From positions 367,001 through 431,000 of the forward strand of contig CP038132.1 in NCBI GenBank assembly GCA_004519485.1: 64,000 nucleotides of DNA, in the 5' to 3' direction. The translations under genes were made by a program, and so were the position numbers. The notes beneath the pieces are model-generated. The model worked only from the letters and a program-made list of their open reading frames with translations. It had not been told where the DNA came from and made no database searches. The stretch is from Nannochloropsis oceanica (Eukaryota; Sar; Eustigmatophyceae; Eustigmatales; Monodopsidaceae). Positions 1 through 10,763 of the stretch are shown in pieces. Every line of letters starts with the position of its first letter. Position 1 is the stretch's first letter.

Positions 1-1302
1 GAGATCCCCAAGCAGGTATTGGAGTCCATGCATAAGAGTGAAGTGCATTCTCCCGGGTTTTCCATCAGGGGAGAGGCGCGGGAGGGCCGAGCGGCTTACC
101 TGGACTTCCAAGCTACCACTCCTATGGACCCCCGCGTGGTGGACGCCATGCTGCCCTTTATGACAGGGAGCTTCGGTAACCCTCATTCGAGGACGCACGC
201 GTATGGATGGGAGGCGGAGGCAGCAGTGGAGAAAGCTAGGGAGCAGGTGGCGTCGATTCTGGGGGCCTCTTCCAAGGAGATTGTGTTTACGTCGGGGGCG
301 ACCGAGAGTAACAATGCCGCGATTAAGGGCGTGGCACACTTTTACAAGGAGAAGAAGAATCATATCATTACCACACAGATTGAGCACAAATGTGTCTTGG
401 ATTCATGCCGGGTGCTAGAACAAGAAGGCTTCAAGGTGACATATTTGCCGGTGCAGAAAAACGGGCTGTTGGACCTACAGGTGCTCAAGGACGCAATCAC
501 GCCGCAGACGTCTTTGGTCTCGGTGATGGCTGTCAACAATGAGATTGGGGTGTTGCAGCCCATGAGGGAGATTGGGATGATTTGTCGGGACAAAAAGGTA
601 TTTTTCCATTCGGACCTGGCCCAAATGGTGGGGAAAATGCCGATAGACGTGGATGAGATGAAGGTTGATTTGGCTTCTTTGTCTAGTCATAAGGTGTACG
701 GGCCTAAGGGTGTGGGGGCTATGTATGTGCGCCGTCGTCCACGTGTAAGGCTGGAGCCAATCATGTCGGGAGGGGGGCAGGAAAGGGGGTTGAGGAGTGG
801 GACTTTGCCTCATTTTCTGTGTGTGGGGTTCGGGGCTGCGTGTGAGATTGCGAAGAAGGAGCTGCCGCATGACGAGGCGTGGATTCACTTCTTAGCCAAT
901 AGGTTGTATGACGGGATTAAGAAGAACATCCCGCATGTGATTTTGAATGGGGATGAGCATGCAAGGTACGAAGGGTGCTTGAACATTTCGTTTGCCTATG
1001 TGGAGGGGGAGTCCCTTTTAATGGCCTTGAAAAATATTGCCGTCTCGAGTGGCTCAGCATGCACCTCAGCGTCGCTGGAGCCGTCGTACGTGCTGCGGGC
1101 CATCGGGGTGGGGGAGGACCTGGCCCATACGTCGATCCGATTCGGGATAGGGCGGTTCACGACAGTGGAGGAGGTGGACTTCACGATCGATATTTTGAGC
1201 AAGAACGTAGCGCGCTTGCGGGAGATGTCTCCATTGTATGAGCTGGTCTTGGAGGGCGTCGACCTGAGCACGATTCAGTGGACACAGGATGCGCACCACT
1301 AG
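1..1302 (+). CDS. NFS1: Cysteine desulfurase (mitochondrial ISC type), 5' end cut by window edge
   Basis: PLP enzyme that takes sulfur from cysteine for Fe-S cluster assembly and tRNA thiolation, normally in the mitochondrial matrix with ISD11 and ISCU. The frame is open to base 1, the first ATG is at 28, and the conserved core ([14 protein letters not shown]) starts about 25 codons in, so the presequence and probably an upstream exon lie outside the window. Visible family marks: SGATESNN, the PLP lysine in [10 protein letters not shown] (codon at 691), [13 protein letters not shown], and the persulfide cysteine in [17 protein letters not shown] (codon at 1060). The C-terminus, ending IQWTQDAHH, matches animal and fungal NFS1 almost to the last residue, so the 3' end is complete. 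Similarity is so high along the whole length that NFS1 rather than a plastid SufS is the clear choice. Usual HTDAAQ reads HSDLAQ here. Confidence 0.95.
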   Translation, partial: EIPKQVLESMHKSEVHSPGFSIRGEAREGRAAYLDFQATTPMDPRVVDAMLPFMTGSFGNPHSRTHAYGWEAEAAVEKAREQVASILGASSKEIVFTSGATESNNAAIKGVAHFYKEKKNHIITTQIEHKCVLDSCRVLEQEGFKVTYLPVQKNGLLDLQVLKDAITPQTSLVSVMAVNNEIGVLQPMREIGMICRDKKVFFHSDLAQMVGKMPIDVDEMKVDLASLSSHKVYGPKGVGAMYVRRRPRVRLEPIMSGGGQERGLRSGTLPHFLCVGFGAACEIAKKELPHDEAWIHFLANRLYDGIKKNIPHVILNGDEHARYEGCLNISFAYVEGESLLMALKNIAVSSGSACTSASLEPSYVLRAIGVGEDLAHTSIRFGIGRFTTVEEVDFTIDILSKNVARLREMSPLYELVLEGVDLSTIQWTQDAHH

Positions 1303-2126
1303 AAAGGGAGGGATGTACATTGGAGTAGGAGGAGGATGGAAGAGAGCAGAGACTCGCGCGGAAGCGCTCTTACGTGGGAGTAGAGAGCTATGTTGCCTGG
1401 TCGGGCCTGTAATTCCTTCTAGAATGGGAGCAAGGCGGAAGCAAACAGCATGACTTTCAAAAATTGAAAATTGGTCGAATGTATGGAGGGTCAGAGGGTT
1501 ACGTTTTGTGTGACGTTAAAGGATGGCGGGAGATGTGTGAGACTCTCAGAAGAAATAAACAGACAGGAGAAAGACGCGAAAGGTTACGATAAGGATAGTT
1601 ATATCAGAGGAGTGGGAGAATGGGATAGAGCCCAGATTCGATGCTCTGCGTTGCTTTTTCCTTTCGGTAAGTGGAAGCGCGTCGGGATTTGGACAACCGT
1701 AGTCGGCTTGTTTTCTTTCCTTTTTTACCTTCCTGTCATATATTCTTATTCTTTCGCTGTCCTGTATTGTTTTTGTTCTGTCCTACTTGTCTTGGGCGCA
1801 GCCTTTCCTCATCTTCCGCCTCCTCCACCTCCTCTCTTCTTCTCCTTCCTCCTCCTCTTCCTCTTCCTTCCGCAACCTACTCCCTCACTTTTCCTGTTTG
1901 CGCCGCATGTGGTCGTCCGAAAAATCACTCCTGAGACCACTTCCCACGTAGATGCCTAAAACATCATCAGTTTTCTCCCTCTAGCTACCTCTCTCTGACC
2001 CTCTTTCTGTCTGCGTTTCTCTTCACTCGCCATTTCAATCGACCTCCGCGCACATGTCCCTCTCAGACTTCAACTCCCATTGAAGACACCCAACCAACCT
2101 TTTCCCCTTCCTTCCCCTTCTCTCCC
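1303..2126. other. Intergenic, convergent 3' flanks of NFS1 and TOP1
   Basis: Two genes end facing each other here, so this holds both 3' UTRs. From about 1690 to 2120 the plus strand is strongly pyrimidine-rich. The only long frame lacks an ATG and has no family look. No gene supported. Confidence 0.6.
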
Positions 2127-5100
2127 CTATTTCTTCGACCCCTCGAATCTCCAGCCCGGGGGCACCCCCATGGCCCATACAAACTTATCCCGCAATGTCT
2201 TGGCAAACACACGCTCGATTGGCACCTCCACCCGCTTACACCACGCTACTGAAATCCTCGGATCCATGTAATTAATTTTACTCGTCCCCAGGGCCACCTC
2301 CTTGTTCTCGTCCTTGTTGCGGATATCGACCTCGAGCTTAGTGACTTTTTCTCGCCACTGCTCTATCTTCCTGTCCACCTGCTCCTTGGTAGGCACCCTG
2401 GCAAACAAATGCGCATCCTTCGCTTTCCGCGCCTGAGCCGCGCGTTTCAATTCCTTGGCCTCGTCCAATGCTTGAGAGGCCTTGACCTTCTCTTCGGGCG
2501 TAACGGCCTTTTTTCTCAACGCCTCCGCTTTCTCCAGGGCCTTGGCCACCTTATCCGTCATGACGTCGTCTTTCCGCGTTCGAATTTTACCCGTCTTGCC
2601 GCTCTTGATCATCTCCTTCTGTTGCTTCAACTCCTTCGTCTGCTCCATCAGCAACGCCAGCCTCTCCTGCAGGTTCCCCAGGGCCGCCTCCATCCCCTTG
2701 GTCACCGTCCGTTGGTGGTTGCACAGGATGGCCACCTTCCGGTTCGCCTCGTTGTAAGCCACCACCTTGTCCGCGACGCTCATCCCGGCCAAGTCTTCTG
2801 GGGTCGGCAACTCATTCTGGAGGGTTTCCGACGCGTTGTACGTCCTAAACACCTTGGCCGACAAGCCCGGCATAAGGCTGCTTAAGTGGGCGTTTAATAC
2901 CGCCGGGGTTAGCGTTTCAAACACGTCCTGCTCTGGCTTCTTCTCCTTCACGAAATGCCGCAGGTTCCGAAAGACTTGCTTCCCATGCTCCCCGTAACTC
3001 GCGAAATCAATTGTCTGCTTGAACAACATCGAATCTTTCCCCAAGAACTCCAACTCGATCTCATACTTCCCTGCCCCTCCCTCCCCCCCTCCTTCCTCTG
3101 CCGGAGGAAATTTCATGTGCTCCACCCGGAGCGAACAACACCCTACCGTATCCGCCTCGTCCTCTCCCTTCTCCCCCCCCACCCTCAGAGCCAGCTTGTC
3201 GATGATGAACATGGCGGTCGCAATCTGCTTCGCGGACCGCTCGGCTTTTTTCCCTAGATTGGATTCGTAATCCCGACGGATCTTCTCTATGCACTCTTTC
3301 AACCGTGCCGCCTTGTCATATTTCTCCATGTCCGACTTGCCTTTGAACGAGGACGACGCCGAGAGCATGACGTACTTGACGCCGTTCAGAACGTTTTCCT
3401 TCCAGCTCGCTAGCCACGTTACCTTGTTGTCGTGCTGCACTCGGTCCCACGCATGTCCCGGGAGGGGACACGGTGGCACCCGCGCCCCCGGGCCCATATT
3501 CACGATGATATTCTCAGGCAAGCACCGTTGCTTGATCATCCCCATCAGGGGGTGCATACCACGGCCCCGAAACAACCCCGGGGGCTCCATGTTGAAATTT
3601 CCCACCTTCTCAATGCGGCCGTCCACAATGGCATAGCCGTAATGGTCCTGACGCTCCTCCTTTTCGGCCTTCTGCAACGCCTTCTCCTCTACCGTGGCGG
3701 CTTTCTTGATCATCTTCTGCGTCTCCAAATGCTGCCGGATCCGCGTGAAATCACACTTCTCGAAGTCCTTCACCCCTAAATCGTCGTCCAAACGATCCTT
3801 TAAAGGCAGGCAGATAGGAGGGAGGGAAAGAGAGGGAAGGAAAGGTGAGTTGACGTGCGTTTGTGGTCTGGCGAACGTACAATAACACGCTAACGGACTG
3901 GCACCAGACCCTCCCTCCCTCCCTCCCTCCCTCCCTCCCTCCGTACCTTGAGCATCTCCTTGAACTGCTGGAAAAAATTCTTGACAAATATTTTCCTCGT
4001 CTCCGGTGCACCTAGTTGAGGCCCATCCTCTGGCATGGATGCAAAGAAGGTTGCAACCTCCTCCAGATCGGGCGGTAACTCCACCTCTTGGCCCTCATAG
4101 AGCATCTTTACACCGTGGGGGACGTACTCGGGGGGGAAGAAGATCCCGTTATGCTCAAGGCCTTTCCATTGGATACCTTCAGGCAAGGCTTCTTCGTCCC
4201 ACCATTTGAACGCCTTCATCGCTTGCTCGATTCGGACGGCCTTGGAGGAAAGAGCGGCCTTGGGAGGGGCTACTGAACCTGGCTCCTGCTTCACGGCAGC
4301 TTTCTTTTTAGTGCTGCTGCTGCTGCTGCTCTTCTTCGTAGTCGCTACCTTCTTTTTCTTGGCAGCAGCAGCGGTGGTCGGTTTCTTCTTGGTCGCAGCT
4401 GCCTTTTTCTTAGGCGCCGCCTTCTTCCTCCTGCCCTTATTCCCATCGTCGTCGCTGTCCTCCTCATCCTCCTCATCCTCCTCATCGCTGTCCTCCATCC
4501 CTTCCTCGTCCTCCTCCTTTTCATCCGCGCTACTATCTTCCAAATCACCATCACCAATCTCGTCGTCATCCTCGTCCTCGTTCTCGTCCTCACTGCTCTC
4601 TGCCTTCCTCCGCTTCTTCGTAACAGGCACAGTTACCTTCCCTCGCTTTCCCCCTATTCCCTTGGGCGCACCCGCTGGAGACTTGCCCTTGGCTTTTCCC
4701 TTCGAGGTAGCCACCTTTTTCTTAGCAGAAGACGTCGCAGACGCCTCCCCTTTCCCTCCACCTCTCTTCGCAGCTGTTGCTGCTGCTGCCTTAGGCGAGC
4801 TGGCTGGTGATTCGCGCTTCCGCTTGTTGGTGGCTAGAGTGGAGATTGGCTTGTCGTCTTCGTCGTCACTGCTGTCCTGCATCTTTGCTGCAGCCGTTTC
4901 TACTGCTGACGTCGCCTTTTTGCTTGCTGCTGCTGCTGCTGCTGCCCGTGGGGAGCCGGTAGGGGTGCTGTGGTATAAGTGGGTGAAGTGAAGAGGTGGA
5001 TGAGAGGGGATGCGGGATGTTTGCTTGTAGTTTGCGACGAAAGCCTATGCCAAGCAATATAGTGTGCTCTACAGGATTTCCTTTGATTTATTCGAGATTA

Positions 5101-5261
5101 AGTATGTTGTGAGTGCGTGCTTGTGTGCTAGCTTTCTGGTCCCTTCTCCACCCTCCCCACCTCTCATCATCCTCGTGAAATACGTACCTCTTGCTTAGCG
5201 GGGAGCCCTTCTTCAGCGCCGACAACGCTGCGAGGGGCATCTCGTCCTCCAAGTCCGACAT
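2127..5261 (-). CDS. TOP1: DNA topoisomerase I (type IB), nuclear
   Basis: Relaxes supercoils by a transient 3'-phosphotyrosyl link. Three exons join in phase: 5261-5188 (24 codons plus 2 bases, starts [19 protein letters not shown]), 4967-3947 and 3797-2127, giving about 921 residues. Donors are GTACGT and GTACGG. Exon 2 carries a long Lys/Ser/Asp/Glu-rich nuclear N-terminal region, then the core start ([34 protein letters not shown] in pieces at about 4000-4230). Exon 3 has [27 protein letters not shown], the core residues of [19 protein letters not shown] and [10 protein letters not shown], a charged linker, and the C-terminal domain with the active tyrosine in [15 protein letters not shown] (codon at 2268-2270). 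Domain order and length fit eukaryotic TOP1. The first exon was found because the second has no ATG in a usable place and both sides match in phase. The second intron opens with a GGGA repeat right after the donor. Confidence 0.93.
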
Positions 5262-5742
5262 GCTATCGGGTATATTGTCGTTCGCAGGTGTGTGTGTAGG
5301 GAAGGAGGGAGACGTCCATGAGTGAAACTTGATGGCTCAACAACCGAAGACTCGCAAACGAAAGCACTTCAGTTTGCCTGCAAAGACGCCACGTCCTATC
5401 GCCGTTCGACCATGAAATGCAGGAATCATTGAATTCACTCTGCAGAAAGGACATTTAGTGCTGTGGACATGCGATGGAAGTGGCTGGCAAGGGCAAATAC
5501 GCAGTCCATAGGCGTCTCCTCCCAGCTTCTTCGCCCTGCAATCTCCTGTCTCCAGCGATCCCGTTCCGATCCAGTCAGGCTCTCTATGATAGAGACTCTC
5601 TATGATAGAGACTCTATCACAATATTTTCAGGATAAATTATAGCCCGAGACAGAAAGGTACGCACGTTTTATTTGCCAATAATTCTTTCTTTTAGTCTTC
5701 ATATTCATTTGTGATCGTCTATCTACCTGCTTTCCCCTTCTG
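5262..5742. promoter_or_regulatory. Upstream region of TOP1, with tandem near-palindromes
   Basis: Lies between the TOP1 start and the 3' end of the methyltransferase gene, both on the minus strand. At 5581-5612 a 16-base unit, tctctatgatagagac, is repeated twice in tandem and is nearly its own reverse complement; a further half follows to 5618. No coding frame supported. Promoter role is inference from position. Confidence 0.4.
5581..5618. repeat. Two tandem 16-base near-palindromic units
   Basis: Copies at 5581-5596 and 5597-5612 are identical (tctctatgatagagac). Each can fold on itself around its centre, and the stretch gatagagactctatc at 5604-5618 is also a near-perfect palindrome. It sits about 320 bases upstream of the TOP1 start codon. 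Confidence 0.85.
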
Positions 5743-6624
5743 CTATAACCGGTCTGGTACCTCCCCTCCTCCCTCCCCGCCGCCTCCCCTTGCCCGCTCC
5801 TGAAAGCCCGGCTGGTCCTGCAAAAGCGTGCGCAACGCCGCGCCTTGCGTCGCTATCACATAGCAGTAGTGACCCTATATTTTGGGGGTTGTTTGAAGGC
5901 ATTGTGAAAGTGAGCTTCCTCCAAGAATATTTAACCTCCTCTTACCCCCTTCTCCAACCCTTTAACTTCAACTGATGTAATTACCATTAACATGTGCCAC
6001 TCCTCGACTTCATCCAAATGCTCCAACCGAATCGCATGCTCCCTGTCTCGTGCCTCCAACAAATAACCATACACCGCATTCATGTCCCCCCCAATCGCCC
6101 TCTCCCAAGTCCCTTCCTCCCCTCGGTCTTTCCCTCCCTCCCCCTCGCCCTTGACCACAAATCTCTCCAATTGCGTTTGCAAGCTACGACCCCATGTCTC
6201 AAATCCGGGTAAGATCAATCCGCGACTTTCGAGGTTGCTTCGCATCATTCTTCCAAAGACATCGTGCGGTAAGATCATGTCGTAGGAGACAAAAGCAGCA
6301 ACAGGAAACTTGGTGGCGGTCCACTGTGATGTATTGAAAAAAGAAACAACCAGAAAGATGAGTGCGTGAATTAAGCTCCTGTGTTGCCCCATATGGATGG
6401 GATTTCGATCACCCTATTAGTCCTCTCTATTTCTCCCCTTCATTCACTTTACCTCGACTAAAGCCCGACTCGCCTCCGTCTCCATGTACACCAATACACA
6501 CTCCGCAATCAACAGTGTTGGCAACTCCCACTCTATCCCTGCTTCCTCTAGCGTCTTCTCCAATGCCTTTGTGTCCGCCAAATCACCAGCCAAGAGGTTA
6601 TAACTCCCTCCTCCTCCTCTTCCT

Positions 6625-6657
<33 letters not shown>

Positions 6658-7466
6658 AGTGCTCCTTCTTCTTTTTCTTCTGTGGAAACTCTCAACAACG
6701 ATGCAACCTCTTCGTTTGCTTCGATGCAACGTGCTTTGTACAGCACCACCGGCGCAAAGTCAACCTCATAATAACATCTTCTGATGCCTTCTGCTGCCGG
6801 TACTGCTGCTGCTGCCGGTACTGCTGCTGCTGCTGCTGCTGCTGCTGCCTGTGCTGCTGCGGTCCTCTCTTCGTGTTTCTCCAGTGGTTGCTGCTTTTGC
6901 GCCTCTTCATGCCCTTGCAGTCGGAGGAAAAGCGTATCGAGGCCCGCGCCGAGCAGGACCAGATTGACCCGTGGTGGCAATGGCGGTGACGATGGTGATG
7001 GATGCGTTGACTCAGTGGTACAAGGAGAAGATGAAGGTGATGAAGAAGACAACGAAGACGAAGGAAAAGAGGAGGACGTGGGAGGGGGGGGGTGGGGGGA
7101 CGAGGAGGAGGAGGAGGACATTGCCGCCGTTGCTAAAACCTGGGCATCGAACGCTTTCACGATGAGCTCCAAAGCTCGGACTCGAGTGAAATAACCGCGA
7201 TTAATCAATGGGGACATAGCGGGAGGTGGAGGATAGGTAGGACGGAAGAGGCGAATAAAGCGGTCATTATAGTATCGCTTACTCACGCAGGAGGCCTTGC
7301 CATTGAGGGCTTCCATGCAGGTTTCTTGAACCGAGGTGTGAAATGCCGTAGAGGAGGAGGATGGCGATGACATAGATGAAGGAGAGGACGACGAAGAAAA
7401 AGTAGAGGGAGTTGATGTGGGACGTGGCGGGGAGGAGCATTGAAGAGGTGGAGGTGCTCCATGCAT
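5743..7466 (-). CDS. LCMT1: Leucine carboxyl methyltransferase acting on PP2A catalytic subunit
   Basis: SAM-dependent enzyme that methylates the C-terminal leucine of PP2A-type phosphatases and so controls holoenzyme assembly; cytosolic. Exons 7466-6453, 6323-5985 and 5874-5743 join in phase 0, giving 494 residues. Family marks in order: SVSKRYYNDRF-like start region (CVSKRYYNDRFIRLF), INRGYFTRVRALELIVKAF, SAM motif I VNLVLLGAGLDTLFLRL, YYEVDFAPVVLYKARCI, LLIAECVLVYME, then exon 2 with SYDMILPHDVFGRMM, PGFETWGRSLQTQLERF, and HLDEVEEWHMLM; exon 3 supplies GHYCYVIATQGA, which completes the known end of the fold. Poly-Ser, poly-Ala and Gly/Ala inserts make it longer than the roughly 330-residue animal enzyme. 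The ATG at 7466 leaves about 50 residues before the conserved core; an extra upstream exon cannot be excluded. Donors are GTAAAG and GTAATT. Confidence 0.88.
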
Positions 7467-8011
7467 GGGGGCTGAAGTTGGCAGAGGCGAGAGGCACGAA
7501 GGGGGGGAGGTCGAAGGGGAGTCGATGATAATAGATGAATGTGGGAGAGGAGACGAGGTAAATAGACTTTCTAACTGTTAGTGGTTGTCGGAGCTGATTA
7601 TTAAGCGGGATAGTGAGTGCCTGTGTAATGAGTGGTGGAGGAAAGAGTGTGTATGAGAAGTTAGTAGTATTTTAGAGAGACAACGCCGAAGCAGGCTTCT
7701 TCGATCGCTCGCCTCGTTGAGCCGCCCATGCGTGCGGAGCATCTTTCACATTCTTATGTCCACCACGGTCTCCGGGCGCACCCCACCACCACAGTAGCGA
7801 CAAGATCGTAAAAAACTACGTTCTACGTAGCGACTCAGACAGATCCATAGGACGTGCCGTGGAGTTTTAGTGGCATCGAGGTGAGTGCAAGGCAAGAAGT
7901 GAGGCAGTTGAAGCATGATGGTCAGTGGTTGTGCGGATAGAAGCGGCAGGTAGACGGCATGCTCACGTGACCCCCCGCATTCTTCCACCAAGGAACTACT
8001 CCCAGCAGAAT
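7467..8011. promoter_or_regulatory. Divergent promoter region
   Basis: Lies between two genes that start facing away from each other (methyltransferase on minus, mTERF-like on plus). No TATA-like box or clear operator seen. Open frames on either strand here look like chance. Confidence 0.4.
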
Positions 8012-10177
8012 ATGAAATCAAGGTGCCATTTGATAGGGTGCGGCGGATGCTTAGTGCTCCTGGCGGCGGCGACCGTAATAAGTAGCCCTGCAGTTGCCTT
8101 CGTGCATGGCCCACCAGCGTCGTCAGCGTTGAGAATACTCCAGTGGGCAGGTCAGGGATTGGAAAGGACAGCAGGAGACGATCTAGACGCCATGGCAATC
8201 AGGAGTATCGGAGGGCGAAAGCGTACTACCACCACCACGGCGGTTTTGTCCTTATGGGGCAGCCCCCGCGTCAGTAGCAGCAGCAGCAACTACAACGACA
8301 GAGCCCCAATATCCCAAAGACCAAGAAGTCGCGGCGGCAGCAGCAGCAGCAGTCGTCTTTTTGCTGGCCTAGTGGGCAGCGCCAGCGGCGGGAGTCTGAC
8401 CTCCGACGGTCGAACCAACCAGAACTTCCGCACCCTTACCGCCGACGACTTTGCTGCCAATCACCGCGTGGTCGATAACTCAGGGAATCCGGAAAAACGA
8501 GCGGAAATCGCCGCGGCTCTACCAGGTGTAAACCTAGACAAGCTCTGCAAAGAAGTCCCCGACGTCATGTTGTGGTCTCCGGCGGAACTAGCAGCAAGAA
8601 TGGCAGTCCTCGCCGAGGCCATGCCTGGGGAGGATTTGATTAAGTGTGTGTCACAAGCCCCCACTATCTTGACTGGTACGCCTTACTTGAAGAAGACCTT
8701 GGCCCAATTCGCCGAATGGTTCCCGGGGAAGACTTTGGCGGAGCTGCTGCCTCGGTGTGCGGATGCCACGTTAGGGACGGCGCCGAGGAGCTTCGAGTAC
8801 CCTAAACGGTTGGGATGGGAGGTGCCATATCTAGACCCCGGGCTCATGGGGAACTACACAGTGGAAACAGAGCTGGTGCAGGCGATGAAAGAGAGCCAGC
8901 ATTTGGTGTTTGGGCTGTGGAAGGAGGATGGGGAGGCGTTGGAGAAGTTTGTGAAGGCGGTGAGGAGGGCGGTGCTTGCGTTTGAGACGCGGGTTTTTTT
9001 CTTGAGGGATCATTATCCGCGGGCGCATTTTGAAAGGTATGTGTCAATGGGGCCGAGAAGTCGTGCGATGGAAATATGTGGGTGCTAAGAGGAACGTTGA
9101 ACTGCAGCGTTTGGGAGGAGACAAGGACGTGCTATTCGTAGGAAGCGACGACAGACTGTTGGCGCGTGATAGTTACCTCTCCCTCCCTCCCTCCCTCCCT
9201 CTCTCCCTCCCCTTTCCTTCTCGTCCAGATATTATGCAGACGATCTCTTCGGGGAATCGGTGGGGTTCGTCGATGAGTGGGCCAAGAAACACCCGGGCTA
9301 CGACAGCTATATGGACGAAAAGCTTGCGGGTTACGAAAATATGGAATTCTTCCGCTTGAAACGTCTGCCCATCGCTGAGAAGGAGGAAATGCTGATTCAA
9401 GCACGTGCCGAGGGGATGCTGGGACCCGATGGGGCGTATCGTGGGCGTTCGATGGCCTTGCCGGCGGGGGCACGGGGGGAGGAAGGGGCTGAGGAGGGGG
9501 CCGAAGAAGATGATGGGTGGGACGATTTGGAGGATGTGGTGGATGAGACGGAGGAAGGGGGGGCGGAAGACGACGACGACGAGTTTGTGGAGGCAATGCA
9601 GCACGCCTTGTGGGTATTTGAGGTGCGAGCAGGGTTTTTGGAACGGTTGGTAGGACAAGAGGCTTACAGGAATGAGTTAATTCGACGGGTAAGGCAAGAG
9701 ACCGCGGGGTCGGCAGAAGAGTTTTTAGAGCGATACCCTGCATACGGGGGCCATCTAAGCGAGGTCTTGGATGGATGGGGAGAGATTGAAGCTGAGCTAT
9801 GGGAGGGGGTTAATGTGGATGATAAGGAGGATCAGATGGTGGAGATGTTGAAGGCGAGGGGACGGGCGATGGTGTACGTGCAGAATAAGATGGCTTCGTT
9901 CCGCCCGCCGACAATTCCGCCCGTGATGACTGAGAGGGCGGTGGAGAGTAGGGTGGAGGCGCGGGCTAAATTGGCGGCGGAGGAGTTGGAGAAGTTGGAG
10001 GCGTTGAGTGATGAGGAGGTGAAGCGGCATTGGGAGGCGTACGAGGCTTATGTCATGAAGAGGTTTCCATCGGTGAGGAAGGATGTTGAGAATTTGCAGA
10101 ATAGTCGGGCAGCCGGGGTTTTGTTTGATGATGAGGAGGATGAGGAGGAGGAGGAATTTGGGTTGGGTGGCTTTTAG
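8012..10177 (+). CDS. Plastid-targeted mTERF-like helical repeat protein
   Basis: Two exons, 8012-9036 and 9229-10177, join in phase 2 (donor GTATGT, acceptor CGTCCAG) to give about 657 residues. The first ATG gives a signal peptide (MKSRCHLIGCGGCLVLLAAA), a cleavage site at AVAFVHGP and a long Ser/Arg/Gly transit-like stretch, so import into a secondary plastid is likely. From about residue 145 come repeats of about 35 residues: LPGVNLDKLCKEVPDVMLW, then MPGEDLIKCVSQAPTIL, then FPGKTLAELLPRCADATL. This leucine/proline helical pattern is what mTERF and related organelle nucleic-acid-binding proteins show. Exon 2 carries an acidic Gly/Glu/Asp segment and a helical C-terminal half that I do not recognise. 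Expected role is plastid RNA or DNA handling, by family analogy only. The intron contains a CCCT tract before its acceptor. Confidence 0.7.
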
Positions 10178-10763
10178 AACAAAAATATACAACAAGGAAT
10201 GAGTTAGAAAACGGGGAGACTATCAAGTAACAGGATGACGGCAGCAGACAGAAAGAAGAAGAGAACCAAAAGCACCCTTACTTGTGTAGTTCTTTTTCCG
10301 TTCCTACATCCCTCTAGAACTATCGCATGCAACCTGCGTCCTCTAGGACTTGCATACGAGGGGGAGCCTTCCAACAAGAAGTTGTTGCATATTCATCCCT
10401 TGATTTGTCCGAGTTTTACCAGCGATTTTGACAGGTTTTTCGATCAGTCGTTATATATTTATGTAGGCGAAGTGGGCGGTGTGGGTTTTAGTTCTCTGTT
10501 CCGGTCCATCAAGATTAGAGTGTGTATCTGTCCGCTGTCTCTGACATGGGGAAGAAGGCCGCCCAACGGCTCAGTCCCATACACATCATCACATGACACA
10601 CACCACCACACAGTTCGCGACAGGGACAGAAAGGCCATATCCGACACAATACCTCGTTCCTACTTTCTTTGATGCCGGTGTTTGTTGCCGTTGTGAGATT
10701 GCAGTTACCGCGCACTCATGGCCCTCTGCCATCGCCACCCACACACACACAGGCAAGGCAATC
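10178..10763. other. Intergenic, upstream of amino acid transporter
   Basis: 3' flank of the mTERF-like gene followed by the 5' flank of the transporter. An ATG at 10593 is in frame with the transporter and would add 57 residues without family support; I treat it as leader. A separate frame from 10235 looks random. Confidence 0.5.

Noticed and set aside
1471-1959. 162-codon plus-strand frame after NFS1
   Set aside because: Has no ATG start where it opens (TTG), is made of Pro/Phe/Leu from a pyrimidine tract, and lies where two 3' UTRs are expected.
4206-4991. Long Ser/Phe/Leu-rich plus-strand frame
   Set aside because: It is the antisense of the acidic, Lys-rich N-terminal region of TOP1, which has homologous downstream sequence and splice signals.
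10235-10672. 145-codon ATG frame before the amino acid transporter
   Set aside because: No family look, ordinary chance composition, and it overlaps the transporter leader in another frame.
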